Shown: positions 1 through 7,013 of the stretch, piece by piece
Numbering within the stretch: position 1 is the first letter of the stretch
Layout of the letters: every line of letters starts with the position of its first letter
Assembly (NCBI GenBank): GCA_900550815.1
Contig: URTW01000060.1
Location: forward strand, 1-10,532
Length of the DNA: 10,532 nt
Source: an uncultured Collinsella sp.
GTDB lineage: Bacteria > Actinomycetota > Coriobacteriia > Coriobacteriales > Coriobacteriaceae
Direction of reading: 5' to 3'
Position numbers and translations under genes: made by a program
Notes under the pieces: generated by a model
The model's database searches: none
What the model saw: the letters and a program-made list of their open reading frames with translations, nothing else
What the model was told of the DNA's origin: nothing

Positions 1-150
1 GGCATCCAGACCGACCTGTTCTGCGAAATCGACGACCGCTGAGCTCTATCCAGCAACCGTCGCGACCTCTCAGTCGCCATCGACGCCGTCCGAGACAAGT
101 TCGGCGACACCGCCCTTTCCTTCGGCCGCCAATCCCGTTTCAACGATTAA
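1..150 (+). pseudogene. C-terminal end of a Y-family DNA polymerase (DinB/UmuC type), interrupted by an in-frame TGA; 5' part outside window
   Basis: Reading frame 1 enters from the left edge and encodes GIQTDLFCEIDDR, then a TGA at 40-42, then 35 more codons ending RQSRFND and a TAA at 148-150. The QTDLF element, followed by a helix of the RRDLSVAIDAVRDKFG type, resembles the extreme C-terminus of Y-family translesion polymerases. In that family this segment is a flexible tail after the little-finger domain and often carries the sliding-clamp binding peptide (QxxLF type), which here lies before the TGA. Because both sides of the stop read as the same protein in the same frame, a single nonsense substitution is the simplest explanation, for example CGA to TGA. 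The truncated product would keep the QTDLF peptide and might still work. The other two plus-strand frames show no similar match. The catalytic part lies outside the window, so the identification rests on about 48 residues. Confidence 0.55.
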
Positions 151-159
151 CCGCCGTTG

Positions 160-203
160 GGCAAAAAGAAAGCGGGGCAGGTGCGGAAAACCGCAACTGC
201 CCG
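160..203 (-). terminator. Intrinsic terminator after rsfS
   Basis: On the minus strand a hairpin spans 202 to 175: a 6-bp GGGCAG/CTGCCC stem, one mismatch (196/181), a 5-bp TGCGG/CCGCA stem and a 4-base loop at 190-187. It is followed by a T-rich run (complement of 172-162). The T-run lies only on the minus-strand exit side, so it should end the rsfS operon. It offers little to the converging plus-strand polymerase gene, because no T-tract follows on that side. Confidence 0.85.
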
Positions 204-245
204 GCGATATGCGTGAGGGTAGCTAACCCCGTCTCAAATGAGCTA

Positions 246-701
246 CTAGAGGAGGTTGAGGGGGAGCTGGGGGGCGTCTCCCCAGAGTTTCTCGAGGCGG
301 TAGAAGTCGCGGGCTTCGGGAGTGAAGACGTGGACGACAACCGAACCATAGTCCATGAGCATCCAGGTCTTCTGCTCGCGACCCTCGATGGAGAACGGGT
401 GCTCGCCGCAAGCCTCGGCGACCTTCTCCTCGATCTCGTCGACGATAGAATCGACCTGGCGGTTGTTGGTACCGGTGGCAAGCACAAAGTAGTCGCATAC
501 GTCGGAAAGCTCGGTCAGGTCGAGCACCTGAACGTCCTCGCCCTTCTTGTCGTAGGCGGCCTGCGCGGCGGCGCGGGCGACATCCTCGGCGGCGACACCG
601 CTCGCAGACAGCGAGGCGGCAGTGCGGTCGGACGTGGCGGCGAAGCTCTTGTGCTCCACACCTTCAAGAATCTGCTCGTCGGTCATGGTCTCGTCGGCCA
701 T
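246..701 (-). CDS. rsfS: Ribosome silencing factor RsfS
   Basis: This 151-residue protein belongs to the RsfS/Iojap/DUF143 family. These proteins bind L14 on the free 50S subunit and block joining with 30S, which lowers translation during starvation. The family core runs from about residue 38 to 150. It contains the VLDLTELSDVCDYFVLATG stretch, then the NNRQVDSIVDEIEEK helix, the EG...TWMLMDYGSVVVHVF strand region and the FYRLEKLWGDAP end, all typical of RsfS. The ATG at 701-699 has AGAGG six bases upstream. The N-terminus carries roughly 35 residues, Ala/Ser rich and acidic, more than the usual RsfS of about 115. No better in-frame start with a ribosome binding site was seen closer to the core. 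It is the last gene before a terminator, 27 bases after yqeK. The nadD-yqeK-rsfS order is common in Gram-positive bacteria. Confidence 0.95.
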   Translation of the reverse strand: MADETMTDEQILEGVEHKSFAATSDRTAASLSASGVAAEDVARAAAQAAYDKKGEDVQVLDLTELSDVCDYFVLATGTNNRQVDSIVDEIEEKVAEACGEHPFSIEGREQKTWMLMDYGSVVVHVFTPEARDFYRLEKLWGDAPQLPLNLL

Positions 702-728
702 GGAATACCTCTTTCTAGACAGCCCGAG

Positions 729-1337
729 CTAACGCAGCTGGGCGTAATGGTTGTAAATCGAAATAGCCGTGGGATAAAGATAGCGCCCGGACTGGATCAC
801 ATAGACCAGACCCTGCGCAAAACAGGAGAAGAACAACTCATCGAGCGTCGACTCCCCCACCATCTTGCGCAGCGCATGCGCATAGTCACCGTGGCGGTTG
901 GGCTCGATGGCATCGGCCACAAAGACCACCATATCGAGCGGCGTCATGTCGCAGGCACCCACGGTGTGACGGTCGACAGCCTGGAAAACGGCCGGCGACA
1001 GCTCGGGAAAAAGCTGCGGAAGCTCATAGGCGGCAACAGGGCCATGCAAAAGTGGCGTCGCGGCAGAAGGAGTGCCGGCAATCTTAATGCCGTAATGCAG
1101 AGCGCGCGTGACCAGCTCGTCGTCGGAGAGCACTTTGTCCCAGTCATGGATCAGACCGGCGGCAGCGGCATCAAAGCGGTCGACGCCGTAGACCTCGGCC
1201 AGATGAAGTGCGGTCTCGGCAACACCCAGCGAATGCACATAGCGCTTGCGCTTATCCTTCATGCGAACATCGAGCAGCTCTTGAATGCGCTTGAGCAGCG
1301 CGCGCTCATCGCCCTCAAACTGATCCTCTACCGACAA
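729..1337 (-). CDS. yqeK: YqeK family HD-domain phosphohydrolase (probable symmetrical Ap4A hydrolase)
   Basis: This 202-residue protein has the full metal-binding set of the YqeK HD family: H35, H64-D65 in LIHDWDK, H98-G99 in LLHGP, H124 in HTVG, and D142 in VADAIEPNR. Characterised YqeK proteins split Ap4A symmetrically to two ADP, which limits a stress nucleotide; that activity is inferred here. The start is a TTG at 1337-1335. The frame is closed just upstream by the nadD stop TGA at 1352-1350, and no in-frame ATG occurs before residue 26. A GGGGG run six bases upstream can serve as a weak ribosome binding site. It follows nadD with a 12-base gap and lies in the same reading frame as nadD. 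An out-of-frame ATG overlaps the nadD stop (see the mini-ORF at 1315-1350). Low translation is likely given the TTG start and that competitor. Confidence 0.92.
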   Translation of the reverse strand: MSVEDQFEGDERALLKRIQELLDVRMKDKRKRYVHSLGVAETALHLAEVYGVDRFDAAAAGLIHDWDKVLSDDELVTRALHYGIKIAGTPSAATPLLHGPVAAYELPQLFPELSPAVFQAVDRHTVGACDMTPLDMVVFVADAIEPNRHGDYAHALRKMVGESTLDELFFSCFAQGLVYVIQSGRYLYPTAISIYNHYAQLR

Positions 1338-1350
1338 CGTAGACCCCCAT
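1315..1350 (-). other. 11-codon mini-ORF overlapping the nadD stop, out of frame with yqeK
   Basis: The nadD stop reads TGATG on the minus strand, so an ATG at 1350-1348 overlaps it in the arrangement normally used for coupled translation. That ATG is not in the yqeK frame: it reads MGVYVVGRGSV and stops at TGA 1317-1315, inside the first codons of yqeK. Ribosomes terminating at nadD could restart here instead of at the TTG. Nothing shows that the peptide itself matters. Confidence 0.3.
1344..1348 (-). promoter_or_regulatory. Ribosome binding site deciding the yqeK TTG start
   Basis: A run of five G on the minus strand lies six bases before TTG at 1337. It is the only purine-rich element between the nadD stop and the YqeK frame. 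Five G is a weak match to the anti-Shine-Dalgarno sequence, so initiation may depend on coupling with nadD. Confidence 0.5.
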
Positions 1351-2027
1351 CACTCAAAATCTTCTTGGCCCAAATCGGCATATAGCCTGCGTTTGCGAAT
1401 GTAGCCGAGCACGGACTCGCTCGTAAGATAGCGCACGCTCATACCGCGGGCAACACGCTTACGAATGTTCGTCGAGCTGATCGCCAGCGCCGGAATCTGA
1501 ATATAGCGCACGTCGAACGGCAGCCCCGACTCTTTGATTCGGGCACGCGCCGTATCGATATCAAAGCCCGGTCGCGTTGCCGCAATAAAGGTAGCAAGCT
1601 CAGCGATTCGTTCGGCATCATGCCAGGTCACGATATCGATAATCGCGTCGGCGCCCGTAATAAAGTAGAGCTTTACCTGCGGCGGGTAAAAGTCGCGAAG
1701 GGCATGAAGCGTATCGGCCGTATAGGTTACACCCGGACGGTCGATCTCGAACCGCCTCGCCAAAAAGGCCGGGTTCGCAGCGGTGGCGAGGACCGTCATG
1801 GCATAACGGTCCTCGGCAGGCGTCACCGGCTTGTCAAGCTTAAAGGCGGGAGACCCTGCCGGCATAAAGAGCACAGCGTCCAAGTCGAGGGACTCACGCG
1901 CCTGCTCGGCGGTCACCAGGTGCCCGTAATGGATGGGATCAAAGGTGCCACCCATAATACCGAGCCTAAACTCCTGCCCGTCCTCTAGAGGAAGCTCGGG
2001 CAGACCGATTCCACCGCGCAGCGACAT
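1350..2027 (-). CDS. nadD: Nicotinate-nucleotide adenylyltransferase NadD
   Basis: NadD joins nicotinate mononucleotide and ATP to form deamido-NAD, a step shared by de novo and salvage NAD synthesis in the cytoplasm. The 225-residue product has the nucleotidyltransferase signature GGTFDPIHYGH at residues 26-36, with the HxGH pair at H33 and H36. A GAD..I...TWHDAE stretch follows mid-protein, and the C-terminal ISSTNIR motif lies at 183-189; both bind substrate in this family. The start ATG at 2027-2025 has GGAGGG about ten bases upstream, inside the end of obgE, and only three bases separate the two genes. The motif starts about 20 residues later than in most NadD proteins, leaving a short acidic and Gly/Pro-containing N-terminal extension. 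No other start fits, because the next Met lies within the motif. Linkage with yqeK and rsfS supports the call. Confidence 0.96.
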   Translation of the reverse strand: MSLRGGIGLPELPLEDGQEFRLGIMGGTFDPIHYGHLVTAEQARESLDLDAVLFMPAGSPAFKLDKPVTPAEDRYAMTVLATAANPAFLARRFEIDRPGVTYTADTLHALRDFYPPQVKLYFITGADAIIDIVTWHDAERIAELATFIAATRPGFDIDTARARIKESGLPFDVRYIQIPALAISSTNIRKRVARGMSVRYLTSESVLGYIRKRRLYADLGQEDFE

Positions 2028-2030
2028 GGC

Positions 2031-3511
<1,481 letters not shown>

Positions 3512-3556
3512 ACAAAAAGAGGGAGACCCTTGAATCCTAAAACTCAAGTGCCTCCC
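3512..3556 (-). terminator. Hairpin with T-tract between rpmA and obgE, probable partial terminator
   Basis: On the minus strand GGGAG (3556-3552) pairs with CTCCC (3525-3521). A G-T and a C-G pair and one mismatch follow, then CTTGA (3548-3544) pairs with TCAAG (3533-3529) around a 10-base loop. The stem is followed by TCTTTTTG, ending at 3513. This has the form of an intrinsic terminator. Only about 15 bases separate the T-tract from the obgE start, too little for a separate promoter, so obgE and the genes after it must depend on readthrough or a promoter farther upstream. An attenuator that favours ribosomal protein message is the likely role. Confidence 0.7.
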
Positions 3557-3581
3557 ACATATGTGCTCTATGAAGGGTGAA

Positions 3582-3839
3582 TTACGCGTTCGCGAGCGGG
3601 CGTACGCTGACCCTGTGCTTGATACCCTTGTGGAACTCAACGGTACCGTCGACCAGCGCGAACAGCGTGTCGTCCTTACCACGGCCAACGTTCTCACCCG
3701 GGTGGATGTGCGTGCCGTGCTGACGGACGAGAATCGTGCCCGTGGTTACCGTCTGGCCGGCATAGCGCTTCGTGCCAAGGCGCTGACCGCGGGAGTCACG
3801 GCCATTACGGGAGGAACCGAGTCCTTTTTTGTGTGCCAT
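3582..3839 (-). CDS. rpmA: 50S ribosomal protein L27
   Basis: This 85-residue protein has the L27 N-terminus MAHKKG, then RNGRDS.GQRLG.K, with VRQHGT and [16 protein letters not shown] in the middle. L27 sits at the peptidyl transferase centre of the 50S subunit, where its N-terminal tail helps position tRNAs. The ATG at 3839-3837 opens directly with the mature sequence. The N-terminal extension found in Firmicutes and removed by the Prp protease is absent. There is also no prp gene between rplU and rpmA, so the two observations agree. The gap from rplU is 33 bases with no promoter seen, so the two are cotranscribed. The protein is of normal length and unusual in no respect. Confidence 0.98.
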   Translation of the reverse strand: MAHKKGLGSSRNGRDSRGQRLGTKRYAGQTVTTGTILVRQHGTHIHPGENVGRGKDDTLFALVDGTVEFHKGIKHRVSVRPLANA

Positions 3840-3872
3840 TGTGTATACCTACTCTTTCGTTACGAGTGTAAT

Positions 3873-4247
3873 CTACTCGGCGACGGGAGCCTCGGCAACA
3901 GCCTCAGCCTCTGCCTTGACAGCCTTCTTGGCGCGGGAGGTAGCCTGAACCTTCACGATCTTCAGCTTGGTGAGCTGCTGACGGTGACCCTTCAGACGAC
4001 GATAGCGCTTGCGCTTGTGGAACTTGAAGACCAGCTGCTTCTCGCCCTTGAACTGCTCAACGATTTGAGCGGTAACCTTGGCCTTGGCCAGCTTGTCGGG
4101 ATCGGTGACGATCTTCTTACCATCGTTGAGGAAGATAACCGGCAGGGTGACCTTGTCGCCCTCATTGCCCTCGATCTTCTCGACGGTGATGACATCGTCG
4201 GTGGCGACCTTGTACTGCTTGCCGCCCGTGTTAACGATTGCGTACAT
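3873..4247 (-). CDS. rplU: 50S ribosomal protein L21
   Basis: L21 is a 50S protein that contacts 23S rRNA and L20. The 124-residue product starts with the canonical MYAIVNTGGKQYKV. It contains the basic FKFHKRKRYRRLKGHRQ segment that binds rRNA and ends in a Lys/Ala/Glu-rich tail of about 20 residues common in actinobacterial L21. The start is placed at ATG 4247-4245, not at the in-frame ATG seven codons upstream (4268). The chosen site matches the family N-terminus and has AAGGG nine bases before it, while the upstream ATG has no ribosome binding site. The gene is first in its unit, with a promoter 43-71 bases upstream of its start codon. It is followed by rpmA, the conserved neighbour in most bacteria. 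Confidence 0.98.
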   Translation of the reverse strand: MYAIVNTGGKQYKVATDDVITVEKIEGNEGDKVTLPVIFLNDGKKIVTDPDKLAKAKVTAQIVEQFKGEKQLVFKFHKRKRYRRLKGHRQQLTKLKIVKVQATSRAKKAVKAEAEAVAEAPVAE

Positions 4248-4289
4248 GTTTACTTGCCCTTCATGCATCAGTTAGTGCAACAGCCGAAT

Positions 4290-4318
4290 ATAGTAGCAGG
4301 CGAAAATACCCCCGTCAA
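4290..4318 (-). promoter_or_regulatory. Sigma-70 type promoter of the rplU-rpmA-obgE block
   Basis: On the minus strand TTGACG (4318-4313) and TACTAT (4295-4290) are separated by exactly 17 bases. TGC directly before the -10 box gives an extended -10 element. The predicted start of transcription is near 4283, leaving a leader of about 36 bases before the rplU ATG. The -35 box overlaps the TGA stop (4317-4315) of the preceding gene, so the ribosomal block can be transcribed independently of the upstream genes. No larger leader RNA structure was found. Confidence 0.8.
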
Positions 4319-5127
4319 CGAGTATGTGGAGCAAATCCACAAGTTCGCACAGGTATGGGGCTGACGAGTCGGCCCTCGTCGTCCTCGCATGCTTGATTCT
4401 GACGCTCGACATCGTAGGAGCAGATGGTCACGAGGTCTTGCATACCGGTGGAAACAATAGGTGCATCCACGCCCGGGGTCAAGCCCTGCAACAAAACATC
4501 AGCAGCAGAAAGCAAAATTTCCGGACGCATGGAGCCCTCGTTGTCGGCATGGGTGTCGAGCATGAGCACCAAATGGTCTGGGCGCTCCCCCGCCGTGAGC
4601 TCATAGCCCACGAGCGTGTGATCCAAATCCAAGCGCTTGCTCTTTTTGCCGCGCGCGTAGTCGATGCCGTGGCCCGCGCGCAGCGTGTCGATCGCACGAC
4701 GCACCTCGTCGGCGCTTACGGGCGCCTCGGGATCCAAGTGCAGGTCGATGCGATACGACAGGCGCGTGAGCTGCGCCGTCAACGCCGGCGTGCGCACGTC
4801 GATGTACGCCGCCTCGATGGGCGCCAGATCGGCCGGAGACGCCACAGACAGGCGCTCAAACGCCTCGTCGAGCGCCACGAACTCGGTCATAAACAGGTCA
4901 TACCACTCGCAGGTCGACGACGTACCAACCGGTAGCGCCGAAGAGAAGCCCACGCGCATGTGCGGAGAGAAGCCCTGCGTGACGGCATAGGGAAGCCCCG
5001 CACGGCGCACGATGCGCTCAATGGTATGGATCACTTCGAGATGGCCCAGGTACTTAAGGCGATCGCGCTTGCCATAGCGAACACGAAGCCTAAAGAGCGA
5101 GGGGTTGTCGGTCAGGCGCTCACTCAT
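4315..5127 (-). CDS. TIGR03936 family (DUF2344) radical SAM-associated protein
   Basis: The 270-residue product matches the DUF2344 family through its N-terminal half: RVRYGKRDRLKYLGHLE at about 14-30, an R-R-A-G-LPYAVTQGFSPH stretch near 40-56, and FSSALPVGTSS. Members almost always sit next to, or are fused to, a TIGR03960 radical SAM protein, and often lie by rplU or an RNase E/G gene. Their reaction is unknown, although an RNA-modification or ribosome-linked role is often suspected; that is inference. It has no Cys cluster of its own, so it probably acts as a partner or substrate-binding subunit. The start ATG at 5127-5125 overlaps the TGA of the radical SAM gene (ATGA), implying coupled translation and matched amounts. 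Its own stop overlaps the -35 box of the rplU promoter. Length is ordinary for the family. Confidence 0.9.
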   Translation of the reverse strand: MSERLTDNPSLFRLRVRYGKRDRLKYLGHLEVIHTIERIVRRAGLPYAVTQGFSPHMRVGFSSALPVGTSSTCEWYDLFMTEFVALDEAFERLSVASPADLAPIEAAYIDVRTPALTAQLTRLSYRIDLHLDPEAPVSADEVRRAIDTLRAGHGIDYARGKKSKRLDLDHTLVGYELTAGERPDHLVLMLDTHADNEGSMRPEILLSAADVLLQGLTPGVDAPIVSTGMQDLVTICSYDVERQNQACEDDEGRLVSPIPVRTCGFAPHTR

Positions 5128-7001
5128 GCGCGATCACCCATCAATACATTCATGGCGTGGAGCGTGGGGCAGATCCCGCAGCCGGTGCACGACGTGCGGG
5201 TGCAGTCGGGAGTCGTGACGCCCTCGAGCGAGCGACGGTACTCGCGCTCGAGGAAGCCGCGCGTGCAGCCGGGGCTCACGTGCTCCCACGGCAGGCGCCA
5301 GTCCAACTCGTAGGGCAGGTGCACGAGCTCATTAAGGTCGATGCCGTTTTTGGCAGCAGCCTCCTTCCAGTTATCGAGCGAGAAATGCTCTACCCAGGCG
5401 TCAAAGCGAGAGCCCGAGCGCCAAGCATCGATGATGACGGGCGTCATGTCACGACCGGCGCGGGACAGCGCAGCCTCGATGAGCGAGGTCTCGGCATCGT
5501 GGTAATGAACGCGGACGGCACGGTTGCGAACGCTCGTGATAAGCAGCTTCTGGCGACGCTTGACGTCGTCGTAGTCGAGCTGCGGGCACCACTGGAACGG
5601 CGTGGCAGCCTTGGGGATAAAGACCGAAACCGAGATCGACACCGAGATCGAGCCGCGACGAGCCTTGGGCACCACGGAACGACCGAGCTCCAGCACGTGA
5701 TCGGCCAGATTGGCGATGGCCACGATGTCCTCGTCGCGCTCGCCGGGAAGGCCCATCATAAAGTAGAGCTTCATGCGGTTCCAGCCGGCCTCGAAGGCCG
5801 CCTTGGCCGCACGGTCCAGGTCCTCCTCGGTCACGTGCTTGATAATGATGTCGCGCATGCGCTGGCTGCCGGCCTCGGGCGCGAACGTCAGGCCGCCCTT
5901 CTTTTCGCCGGCGACCGACTCGGCCATATCCACGCCAAACGAATCCAGGCGCTGCGACGGAATAGACACGCGAATACCCGTATCCTCCAGGCGACGGTTG
6001 AGCCTGCCGAGCACGTCGCGAATGCAGGAGTGGTCGGTCGTGGAGAGCGAGGTCAGCGACACCTCGTCATAGCCGGTCTTTTCCAGACCCTGAATCACCG
6101 ACGAGACGATCTGGTCGGCCGAGCGCTCGCGCACCGGGCGATACGTCATGCCGGCCTGGCAAAAACGACAGCCGCGGGCGCAGCCGCGAAGGATCTCGAT
6201 AGACAGGCGGTCGTGGACCAGCTGCGCATAGGGCACGCACGACTGCGACAGCGGATTCGTGGCGCCGAAATCCTCGACGACGCGCTTATAGACCACGGTC
6301 GGCGCATCCTTGCCTTCACGCGGCACGGTGTAGCCATGCGGCGAGCAGGGCTCGTCGTGACGAACCTCATAGAGCGACGGCACGTAGTTGCCGGCAATGG
6401 ATGCAAGCTGCTCAACAATCTGCGCGCGCGGGACTCCTTCGTCACGCAGGCGGCGATGCAGCTGGCAGGTCTCGAGCAGCGATTCCTCGCCCTCGCCGAT
6501 GAGGATGGCATCGAAGAAGGCCGCGTACGGCTCGGGGTTGTACACCGAGGGGCCGCCGGCGATGATAATGGGGTCGTCTTCGCCTCGGTCGGCCGCTAAC
6601 AGCGGAATGCCGGCGAGGTCAAGTGCCTCGAGGAAGTTCGTCACCGCCATCTCGTGCGGTACATGCAGGCCAACAATATCAAACGAAGCGACCGGCGCTG
6701 CACCTTCGAGCGAGAGCAGCGGAATGCCCGCCTCGCGCATGGCGTCGCCCATATCGGGCCACGGCACATAGCCGCGCTCGCAGGAGATGCCCTCGGCCTG
6801 GTTAAGGATGTTGTAGAGGATGGCGATACCCTGGTTGGGCAGACCGACCTCGTACACATCCGGATAGATCAGGCAGCAACGGTAGTCGGCATCGGCCTTG
6901 GAAAGTGTGCCCCACTCGTGATCGATATAGCGGCTCGGCTTCTCGACCTTGGCGAGCAGCGGCTCAATTAAATGAAAACAGTCTTGGTATGCAACGCGCA
7001 A
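5124..7001 (-). CDS. TIGR03960 family B12-binding/radical SAM protein
   Basis: The 625-residue product has an N-terminal B12-binding-like Rossmann domain (about 40-200, including GLHVPHE and IIIAGGPSVYNPEP...GEGEE). A radical SAM core follows with the 4Fe-4S motif C274-x3-C278-x2-C281 in RGCARGCRFCQAG, then the SLTSLSTTDH and GLTFAPEAGSQRMR stretches. A C-terminal Cys cluster (C600, C605, C608, C611) may hold a second Fe-S centre. The family is widespread but its substrate is unknown. The start is TTG at 7001-6999, with AGGGG seven bases upstream; no ATG lies near the expected N-terminus. The gene begins 10 bases after the preceding stop, and its ribosome binding site overlaps that stop. A 12-base tandem duplication near 5629-5652 gives a SVSI repeat before FIPK. 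The following TPFQW element is preceded by AA, where many homologues have PH. Confidence 0.93.
   Translation of the reverse strand: MRVAYQDCFHLIEPLLAKVEKPSRYIDHEWGTLSKADADYRCCLIYPDVYEVGLPNQGIAILYNILNQAEGISCERGYVPWPDMGDAMREAGIPLLSLEGAAPVASFDIVGLHVPHEMAVTNFLEALDLAGIPLLAADRGEDDPIIIAGGPSVYNPEPYAAFFDAILIGEGEESLLETCQLHRRLRDEGVPRAQIVEQLASIAGNYVPSLYEVRHDEPCSPHGYTVPREGKDAPTVVYKRVVEDFGATNPLSQSCVPYAQLVHDRLSIEILRGCARGCRFCQAGMTYRPVRERSADQIVSSVIQGLEKTGYDEVSLTSLSTTDHSCIRDVLGRLNRRLEDTGIRVSIPSQRLDSFGVDMAESVAGEKKGGLTFAPEAGSQRMRDIIIKHVTEEDLDRAAKAAFEAGWNRMKLYFMMGLPGERDEDIVAIANLADHVLELGRSVVPKARRGSISVSISVSVFIPKAATPFQWCPQLDYDDVKRRQKLLITSVRNRAVRVHYHDAETSLIEAALSRAGRDMTPVIIDAWRSGSRFDAWVEHFSLDNWKEAAAKNGIDLNELVHLPYELDWRLPWEHVSPGCTRGFLEREYRRSLEGVTTPDCTRTSCTGCGICPTLHAMNVLMGDRA
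5629..5652 (-). repeat. Two-copy 12-base tandem repeat inside the TIGR03960 gene
   Basis: Two adjacent 12-base units on the plus strand differ only in the last base (accgagatcgac then accgagatcgag), and a shorter related ACCGA lies just before. On the coding strand they produce the alternating SISVSISVSV strand before FIPK. Length is in frame, so copy changes would add or remove four residues. Confidence 0.6.
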
Positions 7002-7008
7002 CGGAAAA

Positions 7009-7013
7009 CCCCT
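7009..7013 (-). promoter_or_regulatory. Ribosome binding site deciding the TIGR03960 TTG start
   Basis: AGGGG on the minus strand lies seven bases before TTG at 7001. It overlaps the TAG stop (7014-7012) of the preceding gene, which supports translational coupling and the non-ATG start. Confidence 0.65.

Noticed and set aside
213..1385. 390-codon plus-strand open frame opposite rsfS and yqeK
   Set aside because: It runs antisense across two clearly recognised genes, has no family features, and is expected from GC-rich codon bias.
3556..3565. Palindrome CACATATGTG after rpmA as an operator
   Set aside because: It is a single 10-base palindrome with no second copy or promoter next to it, and could arise by chance.
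4248..4268. Earlier in-frame ATG at 4268 as the rplU start
   Set aside because: It has no ribosome binding site and would add seven residues before the universal L21 N-terminus, whereas ATG 4247 has AAGGG at a workable distance.
4250..4284. L21-binding autoregulatory leader before rplU
   Set aside because: The leader is only about 36 bases and the best pairing is a 4-bp TGCA self-match, which is too weak to claim a structure.
3561..4364. 267-codon plus-strand open frame opposite rplU and rpmA
   Set aside because: It spans two ribosomal protein genes and their promoter in antisense. The Leu-rich product reflects the Lys/Glu-rich codons of L21 and L27.
5157..6599. 480-codon plus-strand open frame opposite the radical SAM gene
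   Set aside because: The opposite strand encodes a conserved protein with a CxxxCxxC motif. The plus frame is Arg/Ala/His-rich shadow sequence with no recognisable domain.
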